From assembly GCA_949775045.1 (NCBI GenBank), contig OX459108.1, forward strand, positions 6,203,961 to 6,267,960: DNA of 64,000 nucleotides, read 5' to 3'. This DNA comes from Metridium senile. Lineage: Eukaryota; Cnidaria; Anthozoa; Actiniaria; Metridiidae. Under the pieces are notes generated by a model. It was not told the origin of the DNA. It searched no databases and saw only the letters and a program-made list of their open reading frames with translations. Position numbers and translations under genes: made by a program. Within the stretch, counting starts at the first letter, position 1. Each line of letters begins with the position of its first letter. Of the stretch, positions 1 to 15,100 are shown piece after piece.

Positions 1-2505
1 ACAGAACACAAGATGAACCAGCAGAAAAATAAATTAATATAAAAAGATAAACAAACAAACAAATAAGCAAATAAATAAATGAATAACATCAAATTTATGA
101 TAAACAACATGAACAGTCTGTGTATTTGCTTTTATCATGGGCCTCCATATTGGTTTAAACAATAGGTTTTGAATCCCTTGGGTTCCCTTACCTTCACTTT
201 CATGTGTTTCAGAACGTTCAAAACAAAGGTTTTTGCTCTCCTTTATTGAATGAACATGGCCAGTGTGTGTTCAAAGCCCATGATAAAGGTCTTTGTTCAA
301 GGACAGGAATGTCAGCCAACTATTGGCTTTGTAGTCTTTCTCAACCTTCCATGCCAGGCTTTCTGGTTGAGTCTTTCCACCCCCAACAAGGAACACCTGA
401 CTAATAACACAGGCTAATTCTTGGCAAATATTAATTATCCTGGCAGATAGTTTTTGTATATTAATGTTTATGTTGTTGTTTTTATAACAGAGGCTGGCAC
501 TTATCAGAAAATCACTCAAGAAATAAGACAATTTATCAAGCTACAGCAAGTTTTCTATCAGCAGTTTACATATAAGACAAGTCTTTTACAGCAGGACAAC
601 TAGCTACAATCATGTACAAAATTGTATGACCGTTTTTGTTTGTAATATGAAAAATAATACAAAATTGATATATTTTCTTTGGTAACCCCCCTCCCCCAAA
701 GAAATGTTGATTGACGTTTCTCATAAGAACTATTTCAAATTCCCAAAATTCAACATTGATTGATTTACGTAAAAAAAATGGGTAATACGCAAAAAGAGCA
801 AGAGACGAAACACCATGAACAATAAAATATCTAAATAATATTTTTCACTTACAAGAAAGAGCATGTCTAAATTAGTAATTTTGTAGAGTCCTGTTGTCAT
901 ATATTGAATCCAGCATTTAAAATGTGTACCAAAAACATGAAAACGAGGCTCTAAAGGCCCAAGTGCAAATTTTAAGCCAAATCTTTGTAAATTCAAAAAG
1001 CTGTAACTTTTGATCGGTTGATGTTACTACATTGAAATTTTGGAATATCACTAATTTCGATATGCTCTTTCTAATAAAAGTAATGGTGTCTTCTAAAACT
1101 GATTAAGTAAGGAATTGCCTTTTTGCATAGGGTGTATATCCCAACTGGTATTTTGCACATGATTGTAGCTAGTCTCTCAGAAGACTAAAACAATACAGCA
1201 TATTATATTTATCTCCAAATGGTTTTGCTCTTGTATATCACATTGTAAATATCGCTCATGCTATTGTATGTTTTAGTGGATCTTGAAATAAACAAATTTA
1301 TAAAACTCATTTATAGTTCAGGAATGGGAATTGCAAAAATAATCCTGGTGTCAAGGAAGGTAGGGTCTGGGTTTGGGAATGGGTGGATTTTTGATATTCA
1401 ATATTTTTGATAACGCCAATAGACCGAATCGAAATAAGGCATACTCTTATTGTTCTTGACTGTCTAGCCTCTTGTTCACATTGGAAAACAATAGAGTTTT
1501 CACATGTATGATAGGCTGGGTAGTCAAGAAGAATTGGCCACCATATTTTGATTTGGTGTATGTCATCAACAATGTCCACCAAAAAGACAATGATATTGTG
1601 AACATAGATTTCATGAATCATATTCCATGTTCATTACATGCAGTTAAAATTGTCAACTGCTGAAAGGAATTAGGAAATAATCACTTGTGGTGCTTATCAC
1701 CCAGGGGGTCATTGGGGGTACTCCCTTTGTGGTAGGGGTGATAAATGCTCCTTTTAGTGTTGAAAATATTTCCTTTTAGAGTTTGTTTGACGTTGTTCTC
1801 CCTCATGCCACGAGGGGTTTTCTCCTGGTTAACCTTCCTTAATAAAAATTAACATGCGAGTCAAGAGTTGAAAACTGTAAATATTGAATGTAATGGTAGT
1901 GTGTATCCCGGTGTGTATGAGCAAACCTCAGACGAGCCCTGATGCCGCCCTGATGGGGATCAAGGTATGGTTGTAAAATTTATATTATTTTACATTCTTG
2001 TAGCTTGGGTTGTTATACAAGTATCCCATGAAGGAGATGTAAATGCTGATGCTATGAGATGTAATAAGTTGCTGCTAGAATTCATATCATCCAGTGCATT
2101 CCTACCCTGCGTGCAGCTGGTTTTATTACCCGTAATTACGGGTAATAAAACCGGATGCACGCAGGCTAGAGCATTCCAAGCTTGGTATGCAACAAAACCT
2201 TCTCAAAATAGCATCAGCAACATAAGCAGACTCAGTGGAGCATTTCTCCAACAGGTGTGAGAAAAGACAAGTGCAGCTAATGAGCAAAGCCCAACAGACA
2301 ATTTTCCACCAATGAATATCACACCGGAGTAACTATAGATAGATAGAACTAATAACTGAGTCTTTGTATATTGCATGTACTTAGACTTGCATATATGTAT
2401 GTTGCTAGTGTGAACCAGGTTTTTCTCTTCTTTGCAACCACACAAATACAGGCTATCCCTCCTTCATTCAACTCAGTAAACATTAAATCAATACACAGAC
2501 AATAT
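1..2505. other. Intergenic region with dispersed repeats, no gene seen
   Basis: No exon-like coding stretch with convincing splice sites or recognisable protein was found. The interval contains parts of repeats that recur elsewhere in the window. About 125-295 is an inverted relative of 5327-5445. About 735-1015 is an inverted relative of 43110-43735. About 1455-1560 resembles 41640-41745. A near-perfect palindrome lies at 2106-2165. The short ORFs here look random: low complexity, no known domain, and inside repeats. Confidence 0.6.
2106..2165. repeat. 60-bp near-perfect palindrome
   Basis: The 34-bp core at 2119-2152 is a perfect palindrome, GGTTTTATTACCCGTAA followed by its exact reverse complement. 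It is flanked by 10-bp arms CCTGCGTGCA (2106-2115) and TGCACGCAGG (2156-2165) with one 3-nt mismatch step between. The DNA or RNA would fold into a near-complete hairpin. It may be a minimal foldback transposon or a remnant of one; no coding content. Confidence 0.85.
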
Positions 2506-2517
2506 GCAAAGAAGAAA

Positions 2518-2523
2518 TTTATT
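2518..2523 (-). terminator. Candidate poly(A) signal of the importin-alpha gene
   Basis: The plus strand reads TTTATT, which is AATAAA on the minus strand, about 620 bases past the stop codon at 3144-3146. It is the most plausible cleavage signal I saw for the 3' UTR, but other AATAAA-like hexamers exist in this AT-rich DNA. Transcript ends cannot be proven from the sequence. Confidence 0.4.
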
Positions 2524-2913
2524 ATTGGATAATCATTTCATATTGAGTTTGGTTGCACATACTTCCAAGTAAGGTTTGAAGAGATGAGAATCTAGCCATC
2601 TAAATACTTACAGCCTGGTCTTTAGCTCAGCCAGTACTATATCTAAATTTTGTGTTTCAAAATGCATTTTGTTTCATAGAAAATATATTTGAGAGAATAC
2701 AACAAAAGAGGTGAATATTCTCTTTTCAATAATTATATTTTTACTGTCAACACTGTCCCACAACCTTCCTTGAAAAATACTACATCCAAAGAATTCTTTA
2801 AACCAATTAGATTAATTTATACAACGAATTAAAGACTAGCAACCAATTTAATTAACTATTGTTCATGACAGCTTGCTAGCCTTTCATACATGTGAAAATC
2901 AATAACAATAGCA

Positions 2914-3155
2914 CCATTATTACATCTAATATGATTACTTTATCAAGTAATTCTGTACAATATTCAGGCTGATTTCTGTGTATTTTCTCGAATCAACAGA
3001 AGTTGTATACATGTGACATCAGCACACTAAGTCTTGTTGTGGATAAACCATTACATCTAATATGATTACTCTATCAAGTATATTAAATACATGTGTACTA
3101 ATTATATACAATTTTCAGTCTGATTTCTGTATATTTTGTTGAGTCAAGAGAAGTT
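2914..3155 (-). repeat. Partial tandem duplication of the importin-alpha gene 3' end
   Basis: Two similar blocks, about 2914-3010 and 3047-3155, share ACATCTAATATGATTACT and CTGATTTCTGTNTATTTT. The second block includes the real end of the coding region (codons Asn-Phe-Ser-stop). The first retains a matching Asn-Phe-Cys-stop string in the 3' UTR. Spacing differs along the blocks (131 to 151 nt), so the copy has diverged by indels. Confidence 0.65.
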
Positions 3156-6100
3156 AAAGACTGGTGCAGAGACAGGAGGAGCAAATTGGAATCCATCAGT
3201 TGTACTATCAGGCGCAAGGTTGACGTCTTCCTCACCATCATCCTCAGGAAAGTACTTCTCAATAAGACTTTTACATGCTTCATATACTTCAACCTTTTTG
3301 TGTTCTTGTAGCATTTCAAGCATATGTGTTCCTGGAATGGAAATGCAGTTTAGAGTTAGAACTGCTGACATGGGTTATGATGGTTGTAAATTAGAAAACT
3401 GTAAATGGTTATTGCATCTCCCTCCTTGATAAAGATATTGTATTGTTGTAAATCTATATTTGTTTATCTCCGTCATGAAAGCTAAAAAAAAACCATTATA
3501 CACAGTACAGCTGCAATGAATTTATATCATTGGAAACAAAAAAACTCATAAAAGCAATTTTACAAATTATAACACATTTTAACTGCTAATGAGTAAAATA
3601 ACATGCTAATGACATTTGCGCTGTTGACTGTACAATTTATCACAAATTGCTTGCATAAATATGACAATGTCGGCAAAAGTCAATAAGAACCGGCTGTTGT
3701 ATTATAATGATGACTTTTTAAATCTAATTTTTGTGATCAATTGTGTATGCCCAAGCACATCATGTTATTTTACTCATTAGCATGTTAAAATGCATTATGT
3801 GAAATCATTCTAATGTGCTTTGTCTTTTGATTATAACTTACCTTCACATTCTTCAAATGTCGTCAGTGCATAGTCCAGACCACCCTCTATGTTTTGGGCA
3901 TTCTGAGAAAATAGAAACATATTTTAGAATGGTTTTACTATATCACCAACATCTTGATGATATATCTAATACTTACATGGAAAATGTTGTTGAAGCCTTC
4001 TAGAAGAATTAGCAATGCCTGAAACATAACACAAAGTGTCAGGGAACACTACATATTTTGAAAACATCAATTGTCAGGTCATTTATTTGTTATTTTTAAT
4101 CTATTAGGCATTAAAACAGAAACTATAAGTACGTTGAAACATACAACCACCACACATTTCTTTTGTTTTATGCTCCATAACATTCATTAGTATGGTTTGA
4201 AGTCTACCAATCCAATATTTAGCAAGAACTTTGAAGCAGCCATCTTGATTTGAGCTTCGAAAAACCATATAATATGGTATCAAAACTCATAATTTGCATA
4301 TCTGAATATTCCAGAGCATAGGTGTAGTGTATTTAAATCACTTATGAGTTAATTCTGATACAAAATCAATAATTGTATAGGTAATATAATGAAATTGGTA
4401 ACACCGTAAAAAATGTTGACTTAACTTTACTGACTAGTTTACTTGCCAGTTTCCATTTAATGTAATAATTTAGCCATGATTTCATCAAAAGATAAACAGC
4501 GTTGGATATCTTACCTTAGGATCCTGTATTTTCATCTGTTCACACATAGTAGGGATGATACCACAATGTAATAAATAGTTTAGTTGTTCAGGATTGGCTC
4601 CTGATGTGAAGTTGGTGATTACCCAGATAGCTTCTTTTTTAGCTTTGAAGTCACCCTAAAGTAAATCAAGATAACAATTTAGATAAAACTACTGTCAAGT
4701 TGCCATGGTAAAGTAAATCAAGACAACATTTTAGATACAAGATAACTACTGTCAAGTTGTCATTGGTGGATGGACTACTGTGACCCTACATTAAGTGCTG
4801 ATCTGCACTAGACACAAAGTTTGCTCTAGGTGTCAAGATAATTGTCACAATTTGTCGGACAACTTGGTTCTCCAGTGCGAATGTATTTTAATGACTGAAC
4901 AAATACTTGTGCCAAACAAACTTCAAAGGTTTCCTCGGCTTGCCCCTAGAGCATAACATTTGCAACAACTTTGGTTATATTAAGGCCGATTTACATGATA
5001 CGATTTTGACCTACGACTGTAGTATACGATTTGCCTACAAATTGTAGTAGGTACCATTCACACGCGCACGACTAGTCGTATATGATTCGTATATGCCATT
5101 GCTAAAATCGTGAGTGATTGGACGAAATACTAGTTCCAGTCCTAATATGGAACAAATCATGTCATTTTCCTACGACAAGTCGTAGGGTTTTGATCCTTGG
5201 TTCAAAATCCTACTACAAGTTGTAGGTTGCATGCGTCAGTCGTTGGCAAGTCGTAGGGGCATTTACACGGCACGACTTGGAGCTCATTTGAGGGTGTCGT
5301 ATGGGCCTTTATCACACAACGGCCATGTTTATTCCCATGAGAGTGAAAACCTTTGTTTGGAACGTTCTGAAACGCATGAAAGCGAGGTCCAGGGGACACA
5401 AGGGATTCAAAACCTATTGTTTCAACCAATATGGCGGCCCGTGATAAAAGCGAATACTACAAGTCGCACACGACAATCGTATCGTGTAAATCGGCCTTTA
5501 CATGATGTGACATTTGTTAAATTTGAGGACTACTTTTAAATATAATATATAAATATGGTATAAAAAGTCTATATATTTATCAATTAAAATGTCTCACGGC
5601 AAACGGAATAAAACTGTTCTTGTAACGTTCTGTACGATAGTTTATTTGATACTTTGAATACGACATTGTATACAACATGGTTGATTGATGGACTACATGA
5701 ATGAAATATTGACATAAAAGTAGCTAATAAATACCTACCCTTCCTAAGATATCAATAACTAATGGAACAAGACCAGCTTCTATGACACACTGAAACATAA
5801 CAGATTAACTTGATTAGACATTTGATGATTAAACAGAATCACAGACACTCAATACACCTTTCCTGAATTCACTTGGATGATTACAAAACACTGTTTTCAA
5901 GTAGAGGTTGGCCTTGCTGTAAGTTGGTTGAGGCAGCCATCACATGAATGAAAACCGGTTTCTGATCTGACAACCCGCTCTTTTTCAGTAAAGAAAGAGA
6001 GAAAAAAGAATCAAGTTCAGTCTCTACTTGGAACCTTTGTCTTGTGATCATCCATTGGGAAAGGTTTATAGTCCATTTGCATGATCACATCATTTTACTA

Positions 6101-9100
6101 CCTGTACCAGAATGCTTTGCGGATATTTGATCTTATTCAGATTTTTATTTTCTTGAGAATACTACATTGGAACGCATTAGCCCAATTGGTCTATTGATGA
6201 CAAGGTATTTTAATTGATATTACCTGGATCTGCATCTTAGTCCCTGCTGTGATATTAGAAATAGCCCATGCTGCTTCCTTAACAATGGTACTGCGTTTGT
6301 GGGTTAGTAGATTTATGAAGTAAACTAGTGCATTTGATTCAATGACGGCCTGAAAAACAACACAAAACCCTATGATAAAAATAAAGATACTGCAAGTTTG
6401 ATGGGATCTGCAACTGCAATCAGTGGCAAGACTACTAGAAAAGTGACTACTTTAGTGAGTAGAAAAAATTCCCCCACATCAACGTTGCTGTTAAATGATA
6501 GTGTATAATTAATAGGTCAACCACATAAGCACCAACTATGACTCCTTGCACAACATTGCCATGTAGGATGGGGGGAGTAGAAGAATATCAGCAGTGCTAC
6601 AATGAATTTGTCACAGTCATCCAACACTTTTGTCAAAGCTTGTAGTTGAAACAGTACCGTTGAAACACTCCTAATATACTGTACAGGCACTAAGAGGATA
6701 TGGCCAATAAACTTTAAAGTCTTCCCTCATAGTATAAGGAAATTGTGTTGTGTACTCCAAGGCTTTGATCCAAAAAGAATTAAAACACCTTTTTAAGAAG
6801 ACATCACACAGCATTTTTCATTCTATTTCTAACCTGTGTTTGGTCATCTCTTCCAGTTACTATATTACCAACAGCTCTCAATGCTGGAGTCTGAAACAAA
6901 ACAACAGACAATCTTACTTATACTTGCTTTATTACCCATGGTAGGAACTGTAACTATGCACTGACTACCCAAATCATTGTCAAGACTACAGTCAAGACTC
7001 TTGAGACTACAAAGGTTGTTGTAGCCCAGGTTGAACATCTTACCAAGATCCATGTAAGATCCTGACATGATCTTACAAGATCTTGGCATGAAACCCTCAA
7101 TGTGCAAGAACTTGCATGAGCTTTCAAGTTTCTGCCAAGATTTAATTAAGATCTTCCCAAGATCCTTCCAAGAAATTTACTCGCCAAGTTGTAAGATGAT
7201 ACAAGACCTCACAAGATCTTAACAAGATGCTCAACCTGGGAATGGTTGGTGTTGAACAGAACTTGTAATGGGTTTTTATATATAGAACTGAGAAACTAAA
7301 TCTATCAACTTCCATATCTTGCAACCTTAGGAGCGCTGGCTTCAGCATTGGCTGCGACAACGATTTGTTTTATACTATCAGGTGTATTTATCTTTTCAAT
7401 TTTGTTTCATTGTTTATCTATCTATGAAAACTGTCTGATAAAGCCATAATACTTACAATTACATTGACTTCAGGGAAACCTAACAATTTCACAAGTTGAG
7501 GAACACCTCCATAGTCCAATACCAACTGAAACATTAATACATTAATACATTAATACTACTATTCACAGTCTAAAAATAACAGTTGACTTGTCTTGGTTGA
7601 CTTGTCTTGTTGACTTGTTTTCAAACTACTGATGATCATGTGACTTGTTTGGCAACCAAAATGATATGTGGCATGCAGGATGTGCAGATTAAAAGAACAG
7701 AACAACGCTGCATATCACATGTACTGTAACAGAAACTTTATCTCTGACTTGAGTAGTTAGATATCTGCATTTACAAGGTAGATTATGCGTTGATGTGAAT
7801 TCTATGATTTACACAAGAAAGTTATATTTACATGGCTAAGTCATGCATTGACACAATGTAGATTATAAACTTACTTGAATTCTATCATTAACTCCATCAG
7901 TCAAGTACGATAGTGCCCAACACGTATCAGCAAGAACCTGGAAATTGAATAACAATGATTACCCAATAGGTAATATAATGAAATATTTAACACGGTAAAA
8001 AATGTTGACTTAACTTTAACAAGCTTTAGCCCTATACTATACTATACTATACTATACTATACTATACTATACTATACTATACTATACTATACTATACTAT
8101 ACTATACTATACTATACTATACTATACTATACTATACTATACTATACTATACTATACTATACTATACTATACTATACTATACTATACTATACTATACTAT
8201 ACTATACTATACTAGTTTACTCGCTAGTTTCCATTTATAATGATTACCTAAGTTATATAACATAAACAAGGCTTGCTTCTCACCATGAATAAAAACAGAA
8301 AATGAAATGATTGATTAAATATCCAGTTATTTCAATAAACGTACATTAAGGCCAGTGCAAACGCACGCAACATTTTGAACATGTTGGGCCCGTTTAAACA
8401 CCCGGTTGGATGATGTTTGATGAAACTCATCCAACATTTCTTTTGTTCTCGTGTTCAACAAACCGTATTGCAACAATGTTGGCCAACAATGTTGCGTGCG
8501 TTTGCTCGGGCCTTTATACTGGATTCTGATCATGAATAGTGCATTCCAAGACCACTGTGGGTCTTATTAAATATACAGCAATCTGTTCTATATATTTAGC
8601 TTGTATATTGTTTTGAATGGAAAACACTAAGAATAAAATATCTCATTATTATTTATTTTCCTTTAGACAATAATACCCAAAATTCATTTCAGTCTCAAAA
8701 TTCATTTCAGTCACAGTATTCAGTATGCAATGTTTTTTTTAATAGATATATATGACTTTTACCTCTTTATCATCATGGAACAGCAGCTCTACAAGTGTTG
8801 GTAACACCTGAAGAATAACAATGGAAATATAATGAATATCAAAATAAACATTTACACTGCCAATAGTATATCTTATTATCCAACTAGTCATAGACGAGTA
8901 AAAATATCGCAGGAGTAGGACTGGATCGAGTAAAAATATCCAGCGATATTTTTACCCGTCTATCTAGCGCTCAAGTAAAACAACATTTTGCATTATAAAA
9001 GAACAAAAACCTTTTGATTGGATAATAAATAACTTATTAAACAGTTTAATGTGTAATATGGCTGAATATTTTACTCGTTAACTTGCATTTTGACTCGCCT

Positions 9101-12100
9101 GGAGGCTCTAATAAGATTTATATATCAAAATCATGTCAGCCAAACATTGCTTAGTCATTTGGTGTGTTAAAATGTAAAACACTTGGAAAATAACTATAAA
9201 TTGCTTTTAAGAGTTTTGAGTAGAAATACTCCATAAGGCCATTGATAATTTATCAACATCTTAGTTGCCAATCTTTTGTGGACAATACTCCACCTTCAAC
9301 AGAAACAACATTGTACAATCCAATTTCCAATTTGGAAGAGACAAAGGTTTTTTACCTTGAACAAAGAAGCTCCTCTCAAGAGGATTGTATTAAGAAAACA
9401 TTGTATCAAGAAAATAATGTTTTTCATGATCTAATCAAAGAATGTACAAATAATAGCCCACTAAATCTACAATCTTAACAAAAAATAGCTTCCTTAAAAA
9501 CATCAGATAATGTCGATATCTTTAAAGTTCTACAGTGTTTTGCTTTAGAATAAAGTCATATATTTACCTGCTTGACAGCTTCCAGAGGTGGGGGAGGGTC
9601 CTTGTTACGGCAGAGATTGGACAATGTCCACGTAACATTGCGTAGAAATGCCACCTAATAATAATAACATTAAGGATCTCTCAGCACCATAGTTTCATTC
9701 AAAATGGCTCAAAATAACATGACCCCCTCAATATTGCTGACCCCCCATACACTTATAAATGTAAGCCCCCTTACAGTGTGTTCCACATAACCTTTGACTG
9801 CAGATTTCAAAGTTGTTTGGAGGCTTCCAAGTTGTATTGTACTATCACAAAAAAATTAGGTGAACTTCAAACTTACTTCCCACGTAAATTCGCTAAGATT
9901 ACGATTTCTCTGTTATCCTTGCCTATTTTGTTTGAAAAGTTGACAGCAATTCTGATCTTTAGCTCCTTGGTAGGATCTTCCATTGTTACTTGCTGAAACC
10001 CAGATTCTACTGAATTATCATATTTATGTGAAAGTAAGTTTAAAGTTTACTAACAAAGTTCATTGTGAGCTTTCCAAGAACGATAAGAACTTGGAACTTC
10101 CAAATAAACTTTGGAATCTGCAGTAAAATGTGATGTGAAATGCATTTTATAAAACCTAAGCGTTGTTTTGAACTTGTTATGATTTAAGTTACCAATGATG
10201 TATTTCTTAACATATTATTGAGAGGAATAATAAAATGATTATTTGAATACTGAAACCATTAGTAATGCAACCTACACCTAATTCCAAAAAGGTTGAATGG
10301 GCCAACTGTGATTGCATGACCAATTGGAACTGTGGATAATAATGGTGCCTCCACCTTTCAGTGATGACCTTAGATGGGTGTCTTGAAGGTTTCGCTAAAC
10401 AGTACTGCAATCGCCAATCACCCCTTCAACCTTTTTTTAATTAGGCATATAGAAGTAATTTTGAGTGTAAAGATATGACAAGCAATTCAATATGTCCATT
10501 CCAAAAGCATACTTACAGAGACCTCCTTGTTGACTAACGCTAATAATGGTGTCAATGCATTACAAGAAATAACTGCATTACGCATCAAAGGACCATCGCC
10601 TGTAATAAATACAAGACAGCTTAAGAAAATGCACAACTATTATTTTGGTGACTCATATTTCAAACTCTTAACTGATCAAGTTTTCCCTTGGAAGTTTCAA
10701 GAGAATAAATATCTGTTTAAAGACCCATTGTCACTTGCAAGCATGCTTTGTGTTGTCTATTTTAATTTGAGAATTATAATTCATTTGCAGTCAGATGTAA
10801 TACAAGAAAACATGTATCTAACTGCTTACAAAATGTCAGATTTTCATGGTCCATGAAAATCAGTCTTTCGAGCAGTGTATGCTGGTAAGTGACCATGGTA
10901 AATTTTTCGGCATTGCACTGTAACAGTAAAAACTAGTATCCACTAACAGATTTTATATTGTAATATGTATACCATCAAGGCAATTGGTGCCAGGTGATCA
11001 ATTCTTTTTTAGAAAAAACCCTCTATGTCCATGATGCCAATGCCCTCACCCTGTAGCCTTGGTGGGTATTTTATATGGGTCTCTAATGCCAGGCACCTAA
11101 TAACATGTCTTGTGTAACAAGTATTGTTTTCATCAATATAAGCCATCATTACCTGCAATGTTCCCTAGTGCCCATACAGCTTGTTCACTAACATTAGAAT
11201 GAGCAGACATCAATAGTTTCACAAACAATGGCAATGCACCTGAATGAAAAATAATCAGATCAAGCTAGTTAGGAATGAAATCAAAGTCAAGAATAAAGGG
11301 CTTAAAATAGCTGCTAATGGCCAAATAATCCAGTTTCATGTTATCTAGCACCGCTGCGCAATTACAGTGCGACTACTCGAACCAAGGCCACCCAAAAAAA
11401 TTTTTCACAAATTATTCAATCCCTATACAAGATAGTTCTGGTGTTTTTGCTGACACTTTGATATTGTATTTCGACAGTAAAATTTTCTGAATCATAAATT
11501 TCCCGTAATTCTATTGTTTAGATACTTGGACGTGATTGGATGATTTGTCAAAAATTTGTTTGGGTGGCCTTGGTTCGAGTAGTCGCACTGTAAAAGCGGT
11601 AGTATTTTCCAGTGCTTGGCTTTGAATTTGTGAATATTTTCACAACAAGACAAGGCTTAGCCCTCAAATAGTACATGCAGATGTACTTGATAACGTGAAA
11701 CTAGAGTATTTCAGGTTTGGCAGGCAAAAATAATTATGTACTGCTAAAAAAATGGATAATAAAATTGCAGTCAAAATTAACTGGAAATCATCTTTAAATT
11801 CAGTGTTTCTTTTATCTGGAAGTGACAGACCAAGTTCCTATTTCAAGCCCTGGAATATCTAGGTACAACAATGTAAGAACTTACCACTGTCAGCAACAGC
11901 CTTAGTTTGATCAGAATTACCAGAGGCAATGTTTGTAAGGGCCCAGGCTGCTTCAAACTGCAGTAATGGACTATAAACAACCAAAACATTGCATGACTAT
12001 CAAATGATACAATACTTTGATAACCTCTTGCTAGACAAATTACCCTGATAGCTTGCTATTATGTTTAAAAGAGCTGAATTCAACAAGTAGATCAACACAA

Positions 12101-15100
12101 AATATCCACGGCCAGTCAAATTTGTAATGGCAAATAAGTGCTGAACCACTCGATCGATCGACTATAGACCTATCTACTACTTTGCTGTAAAATGTTTGTT
12201 TGAATTCTGGCTTGTTTCTATGACAGTCATGCTTTTTTGAAAGTACACAAGAAAGATTTTGAATGACAAAGAATTTCAGTTCCCAAGAGAAAAGCTCCAT
12301 AGTTTTGACGGTACAGTCACAAATATGGCTGCCATGAAATCCCTCTATGTTCAACATGTGATTGTTTCTTGATAATCATTTGGCTCAAAAAATACTTATG
12401 TGGTACAAAACACCACTCCTTCAAGGCAGAACTATAACAAGTCTACTGATTTCCATAGTGACTGTAAAACAAACAGGAGTTCAATCACCAAAGACCGCTC
12501 ATACTAGCCACAGATATTTGCTGTACTATTAGGGTGACTCCACCCCATTTTCTCTTCCTCTAGTATTCTACTGTAAATAGTTCAACAGTACTTACAAGTG
12601 TGCATGTTCCAGGAACTTAACAAGGTAAGGGATAAGACCAGCTCTAGAATGATAAAAGCAAGCAATAACAGTTTGGATCATATTGTTTTTAACAGCATTC
12701 TCATACCTAGACCCTTTTCAGCATTCTAGCAAAAAACCCAAGGCTCTGGGTAGGAGAATGATTTATAAGCAGAGATGTGTGCAATTTTGACCAAAAATCA
12801 CTTTTTCACACAAATTTCATTTTTTTCTGTACTCTTTTGTAATATCTGTATAAGGGGACATTATCATGTCAACTTACCTGATGACATCATCTATGGGGGG
12901 ATTCTTTTCTTTGGATAACATCTTCCTCACTGACTGCACACTGACAAATATTAGATTGTCATCTCCTTTTTGTAAATTCTGCAAAACAATGTGATGAATT
13001 ATACAGGGATTTCATGGCAACCATGTTTGACATGACAGGTCAAATTTATGTGGAAATCTTTGTTGTCACAACAAACTTTTCCCTCTGCAACAAGGTGGAC
13101 AATTTTAGTCTGAATTTGTTTTGGATTTAGATTGAATTCAATTGCACATCATAGTGACAAATAGAAGCAATACACACAAAGCCACCTGTTGTTGAGACTT
13201 ATTGTCTTTAGAGTTACCCTCTCTTATTTAATTATGCTCTTTTGAAGGAACTAAACACAAAATGTCACTGTGATAGATAAGTGTAGCAACACTAGTATCA
13301 AATCAATTCTTGTAATTATTTCTATCATTTCATCCAAGTACAGAAATTTATGTTTAAAGTTGATATTATGGTATTACTATAATAATAATAAATGAACCTT
13401 TAATACCTCTAGTACTGTTGGCAGTGGTAATATCTGAATAACCTATAAATAGAAAACACATCTTAATTTTTCTTCAAGACAAATAAGTTATCAAATAAAT
13501 TATTTATTAATGCAATATAAATTATTATGTGATTTCCCTGTGAACACCGGTGATAGACCCATGGATATAACTTCAGTTTCAATCTCTTCATGGTGCAGCC
13601 TTAGAGATAGAAAATGCTTACACACATCAATCACACATGGGGATTGTCAGAACATGACAGAAGTGTCACAGTGGAACTACTAAAACTGGGGCAGCCAAAC
13701 AATAATAATCCAATCACGATTGAGAATTTGAACAATAGAAGCTATACAAATGTTTGAATTTTTGCTTAAAATGTGAATAATTTATATTATAATGTGAACA
13801 GAATAGATCAAGATTGAATAACAAACATCTTAGCATGTGAGAAATTTCTACAAGTTTTTTTGATTGATCCCCAAAAAATATATATTTTGAAATTTGTTTG
13901 GGTGGTCCTGGCTTCAGTAGTCGCACTGTAAAAGTAGCATGTTTAAAGCAAAGCAGAGTGCTTCTGGACACTTTAAGTATTTTGATAATGCAATCCCCAA
14001 GTGCTTCATAGCTGCCTGCAGGACTTGAAGTAAGTTTTTTTCTATTTTTTTTTATAAAATAGAAATTAACATATTTGATCAACATGCAATTGCTCATGCT
14101 CCTATTCAGGATGTAACTGAACCAATCAAAATGCGCGATTTTGAATAGTTATTTTATATCAGTATAAATACACAAGTGATTATAAAAAATTGAGTGCAGT
14201 GATTGGTAGAGAAATTACAGTATTTCTCACACTGTTAAAGGCCGATTTACACAATACGATTTTGACCTACGACTGTAGTATACGATTTGCCTACAATATG
14301 TAGTAGGTACCATTCACATGCGCACGACTAGTCATATATGATTCGTATACGCCATTGCTAAAATCGTGAGTGATTGGACGAAATACTAGATCTCGTCTCG
14401 GTTATAATTCATAGATATTCACTTCCCCTTTTCCAAATAAGTGTTAAATATAATATACTATTGTTTTGTATTTAGTGTAGCCCGTTGTAAGACAAGGAAT
14501 GCAGACATCAACAAACAATAGAAATACCACAGTTTTTATCTCAACTCTCTGACAAATTTACCTGCAATCAAGGTTAAGGCTGTGCAATGAGAAACTTAGA
14601 AATAGTTGTATTATGTTGACAAAGTCAGTAATTATACATAACAATCAAAATATACATATAAAAACTTATATATTAACCTGCTGTTGTGAATTGTGCTCTT
14701 TTAAAGGACTGGTCTCCAACTCCGTCAAATTACGTCTCTTCAAAACTTGATTATCACGACTCGCCTGAAGAAACAACAAAGACAACTTGGTAAATAAGGA
14801 TATAATAACACATTAGTTTATTTATTATTCGTTCAAGATATATTGTTGCTGCTTCTATTACCCCAGTAGATTACCATGCAGCCCTAACCCATGCCATCGA
14901 GCATGTGAAATTTGACTCCCAGAAAAACCAAGTTCTAACGGAATGCATTCGTTTATATTTTCTTCCGGCAAAAACATATGCAGTACTTTGTAGGCTTCTT
15001 TATAATCTTTAAAAACTCACAGCCATAAGAAGAAAGATATTACTTTAAGCTTGAATTTGTGGAAATTAGATAAGCTGTTTGCTTGCGTGGTAATGGCTTC

